A stretch of DNA of 25,647 nt from Ekhidna sp. (GTDB taxonomy: Bacteria > Bacteroidota > Bacteroidia > Cytophagales > Cyclobacteriaceae), in contig JAPPDO010000282.1 of NCBI GenBank assembly GCA_028821635.1, positions 1 to 25,647 of the forward strand, in the 5' to 3' direction. The first letter of the stretch is position 1, and every line of letters starts with the position of its first letter. The notes under the pieces are model-generated. The model was not told where the DNA came from, made no database searches, and worked only from the letters and a program-made list of their open reading frames with translations. Both the position numbers and the translations under genes were made by a program. Positions 25,628 to 25,647 of the stretch are shown here, piece after piece.

Positions 25628-25647
25628 AACTATGTTCTAAACTACAA

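Noticed and set aside
1..25647. CRISPR arrays, tRNA or rRNA genes, integrase and attachment repeats
   Set aside because: None seen; the many near-repeats in 15687-25443 at DNA level are explained by codons for repeated DxDxDG loops.

Overview
The window is AT-rich and comes from a Bacteroidota genome, most likely a marine, Cytophagales-like relative (inference). The signs are RNR, S20, L21 and L27 proteins of Bacteroidota type, TAnnTTTG promoter boxes, weak or absent Shine-Dalgarno sites, a DUF1684 protein, CarboxypepD-like surface proteins and long tandem FG-GAP/ASPIC lipoproteins. The first ~80 bases do not fit: they are very GC-rich, end in a G10 run, and look like a chimeric contig end.

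Layout. (1) 1-1795: foreign-looking tip, empty stretch, a small Cys-rich secreted peptide and a CarboxypepD-like secreted protein. (2) 1843-7966: housekeeping block with DUF1684, radC, rpsT, nrdA and nrdB on the minus strand, then divergent rplU-rpmA. (3) 8097-13490: accessory/defence block with an IS1-like transposase remnant, a DUF433/DUF5615 toxin-antitoxin pair preceded by a previously unlisted 56-aa ORF and a membrane-protein gene interrupted by an in-frame TAA, a HindVP-type restriction-modification pair, and a class II Fic protein with operator-like repeats directly upstream of its start. (4) 13642-25443: one minus-strand cluster of three tandem ~1,060-1,090-aa FG-GAP/ASPIC lipoproteins (the third split by a frame break), a vanadium-dependent haloperoxidase lipoprotein with all vanadate ligands intact, and a small lipoprotein. 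(5) The right edge has a short DUF1640-like ORF.

The most interesting unit is region 4. All of its complete products carry a lipobox, so they probably sit together on the outer envelope. Three paralogous Ca-binding double-propeller proteins in tight tandem with a haloperoxidase suggest an uncharacterised surface system, perhaps scaffolding or substrate capture for halide oxidation. That role is inference; the sequence shows only architecture, intact active site and gene order. The second most interesting item is the Fic gene, which looks autoregulated through a GGTAA-w3-TTAC motif.
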